Program-made: the position numbers and the translations under genes
Shown: in pieces, positions 1-7,881 of the stretch
How the letters are laid out: each line of letters opens with the position of its first letter
Numbering within the stretch: the first letter of the stretch is position 1
From: Gemmatimonadota bacterium
GTDB taxonomy: Bacteria; Gemmatimonadota; Gemmatimonadetes; Longimicrobiales; Gaopeijiaceae
Direction: 5' to 3'
Assembly (NCBI GenBank): GCA_041390125.1
Contig: JAWKQN010000002.1
Span: 124,001 to 188,000, forward strand
Length of the DNA stretch: 64,000 bases
Notes under the pieces: model-generated
What the model was told of the DNA's origin: nothing
Database searches by the model: none
The model's input: only the letters and a program-made list of their open reading frames with translations

Positions 1-225
1 CACCCCGACCTCGTGCGTCCGGACCTGGCCGAGGCGGGCTATCAGGGGGAGCTCTCGCGTGAGGCCTTCGACCGCATGATCCGCGACGGCTTCGACACGG
101 TCTCGCCCAACGGCATCCTGGGCGATGCGCGCGGCGCCACGGCCGCGCTCGGCGAGGCGTTGATCGACGCGCTCGCCGACTTCATCGCGGACGGGTTCGG
201 CGCAGCCGCCTCGGAGGCGGCATGA
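1..225 (+). CDS. Creatininase-family amidohydrolase, 3' end only
   Basis: The reading frame is open from base 1, so the 5' end lies outside the window. The 74 residues seen include SPNGILGDARGATAALG followed by an amphipathic helix, which resembles the C-terminal end of creatininase (creatinine amidohydrolase) family proteins, metal-dependent amidases. The metal ligands would lie upstream, so activity cannot be judged. The stop overlaps the next start (ATGA), suggesting translational coupling with the barrel protein that follows. Family assignment from a tail alone is moderate. Confidence 0.5.
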   Translation, partial: HPDLVRPDLAEAGYQGELSREAFDRMIRDGFDTVSPNGILGDARGATAALGEALIDALADFIADGFGAAASEAA

Positions 226-926
226 GCCGCGGGAGGCGGTGGGCCATCGCGCACGGAACGGGGTGGATCGCCTGTGCGGCGCTCGTCCTGTCGCCCCAGG
301 GCGTGTCCGCCCAGGATTTCGGGATCGGGGCGCTGTTCGAGAAGGCGCGCGGCATCGCGCTCGCGTTCCAGTTCGGTGAGCTGCAGAGCGGCAACCTGGA
401 GTCCGACGACTCGTGTCCTCTGGGCGCCGTATGCGGCGCGTCGGCGGAGCTGCTGATCGATCTTGCGGACTTCGGCGGGGACGTGTCGGTCGAGCTGGGG
501 CTCTCGGCGAGCTACTGGCGCGGTTTCCGCTCGTCCGACCCACGGCTCGACCTGCGCGGCTCCGTGCGCAACTTCCCGACCATCGCCGCCTACATGTCCA
601 AGGACCTGGATCCGTGGTCCCCGTACGCCGGCTTGTCGTTCGGGCTGTCGGACCTGTGGAACGCGCAGGCGTACGACGCCGACGGCGCGGTCTATCCCCT
701 GGACGGCCAGACCTTCGACTGGAGCGCCGTCGCGGGTCTGGGCTACGGGCTCGGGCCGGCGATCGTGATCTCGGAGATCCGCTACGCCTGGCGCACGTTC
801 TCCAGCCTGACGTGGACCCTGCCGGGCGGGAGCGAGGTGCTGCCGGCGGGCTTCCCGCGGTCCCTTGAATTGAGCGGATTCAAGATGAGCGTGGGGCTCC
901 AGTTCCAGTTCCAGGACGCGAGCTGA
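222..926 (+). CDS. Secreted or outer-membrane beta-barrel protein of unknown function
   Basis: A 234-residue protein with a long signal peptide ending near VSAQ (about residue 30). The rest has alternating hydrophobic and polar residues with many aromatic and glycine positions, and ends in strand-like segments (MSVGLQFQFQ), the pattern of a small outer-membrane barrel. Two cysteines lie close together (CPLGAVC), possibly a disulfide. The start ATG overlaps the preceding stop, so it is probably co-transcribed with the creatininase-like gene. No specific family was recognised; the barrel call is inferred from composition. Confidence 0.55.
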   Translation: MSRGRRWAIAHGTGWIACAALVLSPQGVSAQDFGIGALFEKARGIALAFQFGELQSGNLESDDSCPLGAVCGASAELLIDLADFGGDVSVELGLSASYWRGFRSSDPRLDLRGSVRNFPTIAAYMSKDLDPWSPYAGLSFGLSDLWNAQAYDADGAVYPLDGQTFDWSAVAGLGYGLGPAIVISEIRYAWRTFSSLTWTLPGGSEVLPAGFPRSLELSGFKMSVGLQFQFQDAS

Positions 927-1109
927 GCCGACGCAGCAGATGCTGCGATCGGCGAGGTCGAAGTCCTTCAAGCGCGAACGATTCGCGGGCGCGGAGAGGT
1001 CGCTCCGACTCCCGCACAGGTCGGTAGGCACACTCCCGACAGAGCGTTCCGAGCGGAACCGCTATCCATCACCGGTCCCCTTCGGTACACTCGATCCGGA
1101 GTCTCTCGA

Positions 1110-1739
1110 ATGCGCTCCCTTCGCAGCGTATGTCTTGCGGTCCTCGCCCTCGGTCTCGCCGCCCCCCTCGCGGCACAGAGCGGAAACGGGCCCTGGATGG
1201 TGCGGATCCGTGCCCTCTCCCTGACGCCCGCCGACCAGTCCGATGCCATCCCGTCGCTCAACGTGCCCGCGGACGCGATCACGGTGAGCTCCAAGGTCTT
1301 CCCGGAGATCGATATCGTCCGCTTCTTCGGCCCCCACTTCGCCGCAGAGCTCGTGCTCACCTATCCGCAGGAGCACGACGTGGAGTTGAGCGGCACGAAG
1401 ATCGGCACCTTCAAGCATCTGCCGCCGACGCTGCTGGCCCAGTACCACCTCCTCGCGGAGGGACGGCTGCGTCCCTACGTGGGTGCCGGCGTCAACCTCA
1501 CGTTGATCTCCGACGTCGACCTGAACGTGCCCGGCGTCGGTGCGCTCGACCTGGAGGACAGCTCCGTCGGTTGGGCCGTGCAAGCGGGCGCCGACGTGGC
1601 CCTCCAGGAGGGCTTCTTCCTCAACGTGGACGTCAAGAAGGTCGCCATCGGATCGGACGTGCTGGCGGGCGGCTCCGCCGTGTCTGCCGTGAAGGTGGAT
1701 CCGTGGCTGATCAGCGTCGGCCTGGGCCTGCGCTTCTGA
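1110..1739 (+). CDS. ompW: OmpW-family outer membrane protein
   Basis: A 209-residue protein with a signal peptide (MRSLRSVCLAVLALGLAAP, cleavage near LAAQ). Hallmarks of OmpW are in order: GPWMVRIRALSLTP at the mature N-terminus, HLPPTLLAQYHL in the middle, LRPYVGAGVNLTLIS, then DSSVGWAVQAGADVAL and LNVDVKKVAI, ending in a strand with terminal phenylalanine. OmpW proteins form a narrow 8-stranded barrel thought to let small hydrophobic compounds pass through the outer membrane. Length matches the family. It stands alone between intergenic stretches of about 180 bp and 170 bp. Confidence 0.9.
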   Translation: MRSLRSVCLAVLALGLAAPLAAQSGNGPWMVRIRALSLTPADQSDAIPSLNVPADAITVSSKVFPEIDIVRFFGPHFAAELVLTYPQEHDVELSGTKIGTFKHLPPTLLAQYHLLAEGRLRPYVGAGVNLTLISDVDLNVPGVGALDLEDSSVGWAVQAGADVALQEGFFLNVDVKKVAIGSDVLAGGSAVSAVKVDPWLISVGLGLRF

Positions 1740-1908
1740 ACCACCGGGTCGTCCCGTGTGCCAGCCCCGGGCCCGAGCGGGTCCGGGGCTCCACGCATCC
1801 GGCGTCGCCCTCGACGGAGGCGGCGCGAACCGTCATCCTTCGCGCAGCCGACGGTGTGGGAGCACCACCGCTCCGATGCCGCTCCATCGCCTCCGCCCCG
1901 CTCTCCTC

Positions 1909-2397
1909 ATGGCGCAGGTCGTCACCGCCACCTACCGCGATCCCGCTCGCGCCGAGGCTGCCCTGGCGCTCCTCGAAGCCCACGGGATCCCGCGCGCGCA
2001 CGTCCGGGTGGAGACGACCCGCTTCGACCTCTCCCCGCAGCCCGGGCTGTCGGGCGTCACGGGGGCGCCTTCGTTCGCGCTCGTCGGCGCCGGCGTGGGC
2101 GGCGCGATCGGAGGGCTGGTGGGTCTGGGCGTCTCGCTGGGGTGGATTCCGCTGGCGAATCCCGGGCTGCTCGGCACGCTGTGGTTCGCCGCCGTCGCGC
2201 GCGGCATCATCGGTGGCGGCGGGCTGGGGCTGATCGTGGGCTTCGTCCTCGGGCTCGGGTACTGGGGCGCCGAGGAGGAGCCGGCCGCGCGACCCGATCT
2301 GACGCCGGTGACGCTGCTGAGCGTGGAGCACCCCGATTCCCGGGTCCAGGCACGGACCCTCCTCTGGAAGACCGGCGCGGACCAGATCTCGGGGTAG
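1909..2397 (+). CDS. Small membrane-associated stress-type protein with glycine-zipper segments
   Basis: About 162 residues. The N-terminus VVTATYRDPARAEAALALLEAHGI resembles the fold seen at the start of general-stress (YflT/DUF1269-like) proteins, where a short ferredoxin-like domain is followed by a glycine-rich membrane segment. Two glycine-rich hydrophobic stretches follow (about residues 55-75 and 95-120), likely inserting in the membrane. The start at 1909 is chosen because homology-like sequence begins there; an in-frame ATG at 1876 is possible. Function is unknown. Confidence 0.6.
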   Translation: MAQVVTATYRDPARAEAALALLEAHGIPRAHVRVETTRFDLSPQPGLSGVTGAPSFALVGAGVGGAIGGLVGLGVSLGWIPLANPGLLGTLWFAAVARGIIGGGGLGLIVGFVLGLGYWGAEEEPAARPDLTPVTLLSVEHPDSRVQARTLLWKTGADQISG

Positions 2398-2494
2398 CGG
2401 ATGCAGTCCGGGGAAGCGGCCGGGGCCCCCGATGCCGTGGGATGGATCCGGCGCGCCTGCCCGAGGCGCGGACCGCCGTGCGCCCGGCTCCGCC

Positions 2495-3457
2495 TCAGGC
2501 GTCGGCGCCGCCCAGGATGCGGGCCAGCGTCGCCAGGTCGATGTTGCCCCCCGACACCACCGCCACCACCCGCCCGGGACCGGCCCGCCCGGAGAGGGCC
2601 GCGGCCACCGCCGCCGCCCCCGCGCCCTCCGCCACCACCCGGTTGCGCTCCACGAGGAGGCGGACGGCCGCGGCCACGTCCGCGAGCGGCGAGACGATCG
2701 AGCCGGCCAGGACGCTGCGGGCGAGCGGCCACATCTCCGGCAACACGCCGCGGGAGCCGATCCCGTCCACGAAGCTCGGCACCCACTCCACCCCCTGGGG
2801 CGACCCGGCCGCGAGGGACGCGGCGAACGGGGCGGCCGTCTCCACCTCGGCGGCGTAGACCGGTGTGCCCGGCTTGAGCGCCTGGACGGCACAGGCGATC
2901 CCGCAGCTCAGGGCACCACCCCCGTAGGCGACCACGACGGCGTCGACGTCCGGCAGATCCTCCACGATCTCCAACCCGATGGTGGCGTTGCCGGCGAGCA
3001 CGCGCGGATCGCTCACGGGATGCACGAAGTAGCCGTCCACGTCGGGATGGCCGTGCTCGACCAGCACCTGCCACCACTCCGCGAACGGCTTGGGGATGGT
3101 CTCCCCCCCGAGCCGGGCGATGGCATCCAGCTTGGTGCGCGGCGCGCTCTCCGGGACGACCACCCGACAGGGCACGCCCAGTCGGCGGGCATTCCACGCC
3201 ACGCCCTGTGCCATGTTGCCGGCCGATGCGGTGTAGACGCCGTCCTGGAGTCGGTCGCGCGGGGCGCTCGCCAACGCGTTGCTGGCGCCGCGCAGCTTGA
3301 ACGAGCCGATGGGCTGCAGGTTCTCGAGCTTGAGCCACACCTCGGCGGGACCGCCTTCGGCGTTGAGTCGAACGAGAGGGGTGCGCACCGCTGCGCCCGC
3401 GATCCGGTCGCGGGCGAGGTGGATCTCCTCCAGGGGCACGGGTTCGAGCGGCTTCAT
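2495..3457 (-). CDS. PLP-dependent threonine/serine dehydratase-like enzyme
   Basis: A 320-residue fold-type II PLP enzyme. The Schiff-base lysine is in IGSFKLRGA (Lys54), the substrate loop is SAGNMAQG, the phosphate-cradling glycine run is YGGGALS, and the end carries SGGNID, typical of threonine/serine dehydratases and serine racemases. It lacks a C-terminal ACT-type regulatory domain, so it resembles the catabolic, single-domain type rather than biosynthetic IlvA. Expected reaction: deamination of L-threonine or L-serine to the 2-oxo acid. An upstream ATG is out of frame. The gene converges on the preceding one. Confidence 0.88.
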   Translation of the reverse strand: MKPLEPVPLEEIHLARDRIAGAAVRTPLVRLNAEGGPAEVWLKLENLQPIGSFKLRGASNALASAPRDRLQDGVYTASAGNMAQGVAWNARRLGVPCRVVVPESAPRTKLDAIARLGGETIPKPFAEWWQVLVEHGHPDVDGYFVHPVSDPRVLAGNATIGLEIVEDLPDVDAVVVAYGGGALSCGIACAVQALKPGTPVYAAEVETAAPFAASLAAGSPQGVEWVPSFVDGIGSRGVLPEMWPLARSVLAGSIVSPLADVAAAVRLLVERNRVVAEGAGAAAVAAALSGRAGPGRVVAVVSGGNIDLATLARILGGADA

Positions 3458-3568
3458 GGCGCGAACATGCCGGGCGCCCGGTGACCGAGTCAAACGAGCC
3501 TCCGCGGCTGCGCGAGTGGAGGGCAATCCGTACGTTGAGCGTCCCGTCCCCGAACGCTCTCGAGATGC

Positions 3569-4750
3569 ATGCACCGTCGGCTCCGGTTCCGACCCGCGTT
3601 CCTCGGCTTCGCGCTCCCCGCCATCCTGGGCGCGTGCGGCGACGCCGTGCCGCCACCCGCACCGGGCGATCCCCTGCCGGGCCTGGAGGCCGGCGCCCTG
3701 GAGGCCTTCCAGGCCGGGCGCGCGCTCTTCGACCGGGACTTCACGGAGGTGGAGGGGCTCGGCCCCCTGTTCAACCAGCGGCGCTGCTCGTCCTGCCACG
3801 ACGTGCCCACCCTGGGGGGCAGCGGGGTGGAGGCGGTGCGGAAGGCCACGCGCTGGGAGGACGACCGCTGCGACCTGCTGCGGGCACAGGGAGGCGACAA
3901 CCTGCAGGCGCGGGCCACGGCGGCGTTGTCCGCCCACGGCATCCTGCGGGAGGACCGCCCCGCGGAGGCCACGGCGGCCGTGGATCTGGCGGCGCCCGCC
4001 CTCTACGGGCTCGGGCTCGTGGACCGCATCCCCGAGGCGGCGTTGCTGGCGGGGGAGGACCCCGAGGATGCGAATGGCGATGGGATCCGGGGCCGTGCCG
4101 CCCGCGACGCCGCAGGCCGCGTGCTGCGCTTCGGACGCAAAGGGGACGCGCCGGATCTGCGGGGCTTCATCGCCGGCGCGCTGATCGAGGAGATGGGGCT
4201 GACGACCGCCGAGCACCCCGCGGAGCGGGGCCCGAACGGCGCTGCGCTACCGGACGGCGTCGACCCGGCGCCGGATCCCGAGGTGCCGGACGCCAGCCTC
4301 GACCTGCTCGTCGCGTACGTGTCCGGCCTGGCGCCCGTCGCGCCGGAGCGGCTGGAGACCCGCGCGGCCGCCGACACCGTGCGGGCCGGGGAAGCCGTCT
4401 TCGAGGCGATCGGATGCGCCTCGTGCCATCGGCCCGAGCTCCAGACCGGTCCGGATCCGGATCCCGTGTGGGATGAACGACCGGTCCGCCTGTATTCCGA
4501 TCTGCTGCTCCACGACCTGGGCCCCGAGCGGGCGGGGATCTGTGGAGCCGACGCGGGCCCCAGCGAGGTGCGCACGGCGCCGCTGATGGGACTGCGCCTG
4601 CGCCCGTCCCTGCTCCACGATGCGTCCACCCAGCGCCTGGAGGGTGCGCTGACCGTCCATGGCGGCGAGGCCGCGAACGCGCGCGCGCGCTTCCTGACCC
4701 TCGACCCGGAGCGCCGCTCGGCTCTCCTCCGTTTCCTGTCCACGTTGTAG
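3569..4750 (+). CDS. Di-haem c-type cytochrome lipoprotein of the DUF1111 family
   Basis: A 393-residue protein with a lipobox (AILGAC, lipidated Cys23), so it is probably membrane-anchored and periplasm-facing. Two haem-binding motifs are present, CSSCH (residues 73-77) and CASCH (283-287), and near the C-terminus it has LRPSLLHDASTQRLEGALTV, matching the di-haem oxidoreductase (DUF1111) family, which is related to bacterial di-haem peroxidases. Substrate is unknown. A close paralogue sits at 12346-13512 with the same spacing and the same KATRWE and GGDNLQAR segments, indicating duplication within this genome. Confidence 0.85.
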   Translation: MHRRLRFRPAFLGFALPAILGACGDAVPPPAPGDPLPGLEAGALEAFQAGRALFDRDFTEVEGLGPLFNQRRCSSCHDVPTLGGSGVEAVRKATRWEDDRCDLLRAQGGDNLQARATAALSAHGILREDRPAEATAAVDLAAPALYGLGLVDRIPEAALLAGEDPEDANGDGIRGRAARDAAGRVLRFGRKGDAPDLRGFIAGALIEEMGLTTAEHPAERGPNGAALPDGVDPAPDPEVPDASLDLLVAYVSGLAPVAPERLETRAAADTVRAGEAVFEAIGCASCHRPELQTGPDPDPVWDERPVRLYSDLLLHDLGPERAGICGADAGPSEVRTAPLMGLRLRPSLLHDASTQRLEGALTVHGGEAANARARFLTLDPERRSALLRFLSTL

Positions 4751-4789
4751 ACTGCGCACAGACGATCGGGTATCCACCGGGAGGCTCCC

Positions 4790-5563
4790 ATGCGTGTCCA
4801 CCGCTTCACATTCCTGCTCTGCGCGCTGACCGTCCTGCCAGGTGCGTCGCTCCTGCACGCCCAGGACACGTCCGCGGCGGAGTGGCCGCCCGTGGCCACC
4901 TTCTCGATCCTGGGCTACGACTCGGCGACCGGGGAGGTCGGCGTGGCGGTGCAGTCGCGCGTCTTCTCCGTGGGCAACGGCGTCGTCTGGGGCGAGGCCG
5001 GTGTGGGCGTGGTGGCCACCCAGGCCATCGTGGACGTCAGCTACGGACCGCAGGCGCTCGAGCTGCTGCGGCAGGGGCTCAGCCCGGAGGAGGTCGTGCG
5101 GCGTGTGTGGGAGGGGGATCCCGATCCCCGGCCCGGGGACTGGACCAAGCAGGGGCGGCAGTTCTCCGTGATGAGCGCGGACGGGCGGGTGGCCACCTAC
5201 ACCGGGCCGGAGGCGAGCGAGTGGGCGGGACACCGGATCGGCCGCTGGTGCTCCGCGCAGGGCAACATCCTGGCGGGTCCCGAGGTGGTCGACGGCATGG
5301 TCCGCGCGTTCGAAGAGACGGAGGGTCACCTCTCCCTTCGTCTGCAGGCTGCGCTGGAAGCCGGTCAGGCCGCCGGGGGCGACCGGCGGGGGATGCAGTC
5401 GGCGGCCATGCTGATCGTCAAGGAGGACGGCGGCGTCTGGCTCAACAACGACGTGGTGCTGCGCCTGCAGGTGGACGACGCCGAGCAGCCGCTCGCGGAG
5501 CTCCGGCGCCTGGTGGAGATGGCCGCGGCGCAGCGGGAGCGGATCCAGCGCTCGCGCCGCTGA
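4790..5563 (+). CDS. Exported DUF1028-family protein
   Basis: A 257-residue protein with a signal peptide (cleaved near LLHAQD). The mature part opens with ATFSILGYDSATGEVGVAVQS and continues with GVGVVATQAIVDVSYGPQALELL, then VMSADGRVATYTG and QGNILAG, the ordered hallmarks of DUF1028, a family with an Ntn-hydrolase-like look whose biochemistry is not established. It often occurs beside exported hydrolases. It lies 39 bp after the di-haem gene, with which it may be co-transcribed, and ends just before a hairpin shared with the convergent gene. Confidence 0.85.
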   Translation: MRVHRFTFLLCALTVLPGASLLHAQDTSAAEWPPVATFSILGYDSATGEVGVAVQSRVFSVGNGVVWGEAGVGVVATQAIVDVSYGPQALELLRQGLSPEEVVRRVWEGDPDPRPGDWTKQGRQFSVMSADGRVATYTGPEASEWAGHRIGRWCSAQGNILAGPEVVDGMVRAFEETEGHLSLRLQAALEAGQAAGGDRRGMQSAAMLIVKEDGGVWLNNDVVLRLQVDDAEQPLAELRRLVEMAAAQRERIQRSRR

Positions 5564-5579
5564 GTCGTGTGTTCAAGGA

Positions 5580-5609
5580 GCGGTCCCGTCGGGATCCTGG
5601 CGGGACCGC
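5580..5609. terminator. Hairpin between convergent genes
   Basis: Perfect 9-bp inverted repeat GCGGTCCCG / CGGGACCGC with a 12-nt loop, placed 17 bp after the DUF1028 stop and 13 bp from the stop of the convergent plug-domain gene. There is no clear T-tract, so its terminator role is inferred from position. Confidence 0.5.
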
Positions 5610-5621
5610 CCGCCGATCCGC

Positions 5622-6461
5622 TCAGGGCACCCGCGTCCACACCAGGACCGCTCCACAGGGGTCGTTGAAGCGGCCCGGGACCCCGCCCCGGTAGACCTCG
5701 ATGCCCTCGATGTGGGCGGGGTCGAGGATCAGGTCGTAGACCCGGATCTGGGACTTCACGCCGTCCAGGAACAAGGACGGATCGCACATGCCGCCCTGGC
5801 GCAGGGACACGGCGTTGCGGAAGACCACCCGCGCTCCGCTCACGCCGTCCTGGATGACGCTCACACCGGGCAGCCCGTCGAGGAGCTCGGTGACGTCGCG
5901 GATCCGGCGCTCCTCGACGTCCTCACGGGTGAAGAACACGCCACCCGAGCCCCCGGCCCGGCGTAGATAGAACCCGCGTGTCTCCAGCACGCGGGAGCGG
6001 ACCGTCACCGTGAGCGGGGCCAGCTCGACCGGCTCGACCGCCAGCGGCACGCTCACCTGCAGGGACTCGTCGTCGCGCAGCTCGAGGGTGTCGGTGCGCG
6101 AGGTGTAGCCGACCCGCCCGACCGAGAGGACCACCGTTCCTGGCGCAAGGTCCTCGAGCACGAAGGCCCCTGCGGTATCGGTGAAGGTCCAGGGCCGCCG
6201 TCCTTCCACCTGGACCCAGGCGTCCGCCAGCGGAGCCTCCGGGCCCCGGCCGGCGTCGAACACGATCCCCACCACGCGGGCCGTTCGGAGCCCCGACCCG
6301 GGTGCGGCCGCCAGCAGCGCCGGAGCCAACAGGGCCAGCACACCGAGGGCGGACCCCGCGGCCCGCCGGGGTGGGCGTTGCGCCCAGGACCGGCTGCGTA
6401 GCGAAGTAGGGATGCGCACGAGGTCCTCACCTGGACAAGGGACGCTTTCCCGCTCTGACAC
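5622..6461 (-). CDS. Carboxypeptidase-regulatory-like plus TonB plug-domain protein without a barrel
   Basis: A 279-residue protein. After a basic N-terminus and a hydrophobic export segment (residues about 38-54) comes a CarboxypepD-regulatory-like domain (VVGIVFDAGR ... DTAGAFVLEDLAPGTVVLSVGRVGY) and then a TonB-receptor plug-like domain (TREDVEERRIRDVTELLDGLPGVSV ... PSLFLDGVKS ... IEGIEVYRGG). It stops where a receptor would begin its 22-strand barrel, so it is not a complete transporter. Such short versions could be periplasmic or partner another barrel; role unknown. It lies downstream of the SusC/SusD operon on the same strand, past a hairpin. Confidence 0.7.
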   Translation of the reverse strand: MSERESVPCPGEDLVRIPTSLRSRSWAQRPPRRAAGSALGVLALLAPALLAAAPGSGLRTARVVGIVFDAGRGPEAPLADAWVQVEGRRPWTFTDTAGAFVLEDLAPGTVVLSVGRVGYTSRTDTLELRDDESLQVSVPLAVEPVELAPLTVTVRSRVLETRGFYLRRAGGSGGVFFTREDVEERRIRDVTELLDGLPGVSVIQDGVSGARVVFRNAVSLRQGGMCDPSLFLDGVKSQIRVYDLILDPAHIEGIEVYRGGVPGRFNDPCGAVLVWTRVP

Positions 6462-6500
6462 CGCTCCGGGCCGCGGCGTTGCGGGTCACCGGAGCGGAAA

Positions 6501-6528
6501 CGGGGTGGCCCCGGACGAGGCCACCCCG
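6501..6528 (-). terminator. Hairpin after the SusC/SusD operon
   Basis: Perfect 10-bp inverted repeat CGGGGTGGCC / GGCCACCCCG with an 8-nt loop, 37 bp beyond the SusD stop on the minus strand. Read on that strand it is followed by a short T-containing stretch. Likely ends the SusC/SusD transcript. Confidence 0.55.
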
Positions 6529-6565
6529 CTCCATCACCTACGACACCACCGTCGAGGCAGTGACG

Positions 6566-7870
6566 TCAGCTCTTCGGGAGACAGCGCTGCTGCGCGTCGT
6601 CCTCGATGTTGGCGTTGTTGATGGCCTCGTCGTCGGCGATCGCGAATTTGATCGGCCGGCTGGCGGGCCGTTCCGGATCGTTCATGGCGGCGAAGACCTC
6701 CCGGGTGAGCCCCAGGCGCGCCAGGTCGGAGGCGCGGATGCCCTCCATGAACGTCTCGGCGAACCGCTCGTGCAGCAGGTACTCGAAGACCAGATCCGAA
6801 TCCGTGGTGGCCGCATGCGGCGTAAGTCCCGCCGCCGAGCGCAGCGCGTTGATCCGGTCCATGGCCTCCCCGAGCTCCCCGCGACGCCAGTAGACCTCGG
6901 CCTCGATCAGCCGCATCTCCTCCGAGTCCACCAGGGGGATGTCCGATCCGCGCTCGTTGTACTTCCACTGACTGTAGTGCGGGGTCACGCCGTCCACGCC
7001 GATGGCCCCGTCGTACCAGATCGGCACGCGCGGGTCCAGCTCGTCCGTGTAGGGATCGCGCAGGCCGACCACATCCTGGTCCACCAGGTGCCACCACTTC
7101 TCGCGGACCCCCGCCGCCCGGTTGAAGTCCCGGGTCGTGAGCGTCACCAGCGAGTTGTTCTGGCGTCCGCTGTTCTCCGAGAACAGCGACAGCTTCTCGA
7201 ACCCGTCGGGAATCTGCTGCGCGTCGGCCAGCGCCAGGTCGTACTGACCCAGCAACAGGTGCGCGCGGGCACGCATCGCGGTGTTGACGGTGACCCATTC
7301 GGTCGCACCCGCCGCCTGGGCGGTGGCGATCGCGTCCGTCAGAGCCGTCACCGCCCGCTCCAGCACCTGCTGGTCCGACACCGCCTCTCCGCTGGGATCG
7401 ACGGGTGCCTCACAGAAGGCCTGGCCTACCAGCACGCGTGAGATCGCGCCTGCCGAGCGCACCTGCGCCGTCAGCGGGCTGGACGCGGCCTCGGCTTCGC
7501 CCAGGACGCGAACGAAGCGGGCTTCGGCGTCCTCGGCGAACCACTGCACGCGCATCAGCGTGTTGTATACCGCATCGACATTGGGCTGGTTGGCATAGGT
7601 GAACCGCCCATGGTCCACGTCGTCGTACTGTGCCCAGGTCCCCGTGTGCTGGTAGACGTCACCCAGCAGCTCGGTCTGGATCACGTACTCGTCCATCGTG
7701 GAAAACAGGTCTCCCTCCACGCCGGACGCCACCGCGGCCAGGGCGCCGTCCAGATCCTCGGAGGTGTAGCGTTGAGGATCCGAGACGTCCAGGAGGCTGT
7801 CACATCCGGAGGTCCCCACCGCCAGCAACACGGCGCCGGTCGCGACCCGGATGAGGTTCTTGGTCATCAT
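6566..7870 (-). CDS. SusD/RagB-type surface lipoprotein
   Basis: A 434-residue lipoprotein with the lipobox LAVGTSGC and early SusD-like text (CDSLLDVSDPQRYTSEDL). The C-terminal half contains the SusD signature region: MRLIEAEVYWRRGELGEAMDRIN, then LLHERFAETFMEGIRASDLARL. SusD proteins cap their SusC partner on the cell surface and capture the ligand. The start is fixed by an AGGAGG ribosome site a few bases upstream. It follows the SusC gene by 11 bp, so the two are co-transcribed. The ligand cannot be inferred; no glycoside hydrolase or obvious peptidase is in the same operon. Confidence 0.85.
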   Translation of the reverse strand: MMTKNLIRVATGAVLLAVGTSGCDSLLDVSDPQRYTSEDLDGALAAVASGVEGDLFSTMDEYVIQTELLGDVYQHTGTWAQYDDVDHGRFTYANQPNVDAVYNTLMRVQWFAEDAEARFVRVLGEAEAASSPLTAQVRSAGAISRVLVGQAFCEAPVDPSGEAVSDQQVLERAVTALTDAIATAQAAGATEWVTVNTAMRARAHLLLGQYDLALADAQQIPDGFEKLSLFSENSGRQNNSLVTLTTRDFNRAAGVREKWWHLVDQDVVGLRDPYTDELDPRVPIWYDGAIGVDGVTPHYSQWKYNERGSDIPLVDSEEMRLIEAEVYWRRGELGEAMDRINALRSAAGLTPHAATTDSDLVFEYLLHERFAETFMEGIRASDLARLGLTREVFAAMNDPERPASRPIKFAIADDEAINNANIEDDAQQRCLPKS

Positions 7871-7881
7871 CTGCCTCCTCC

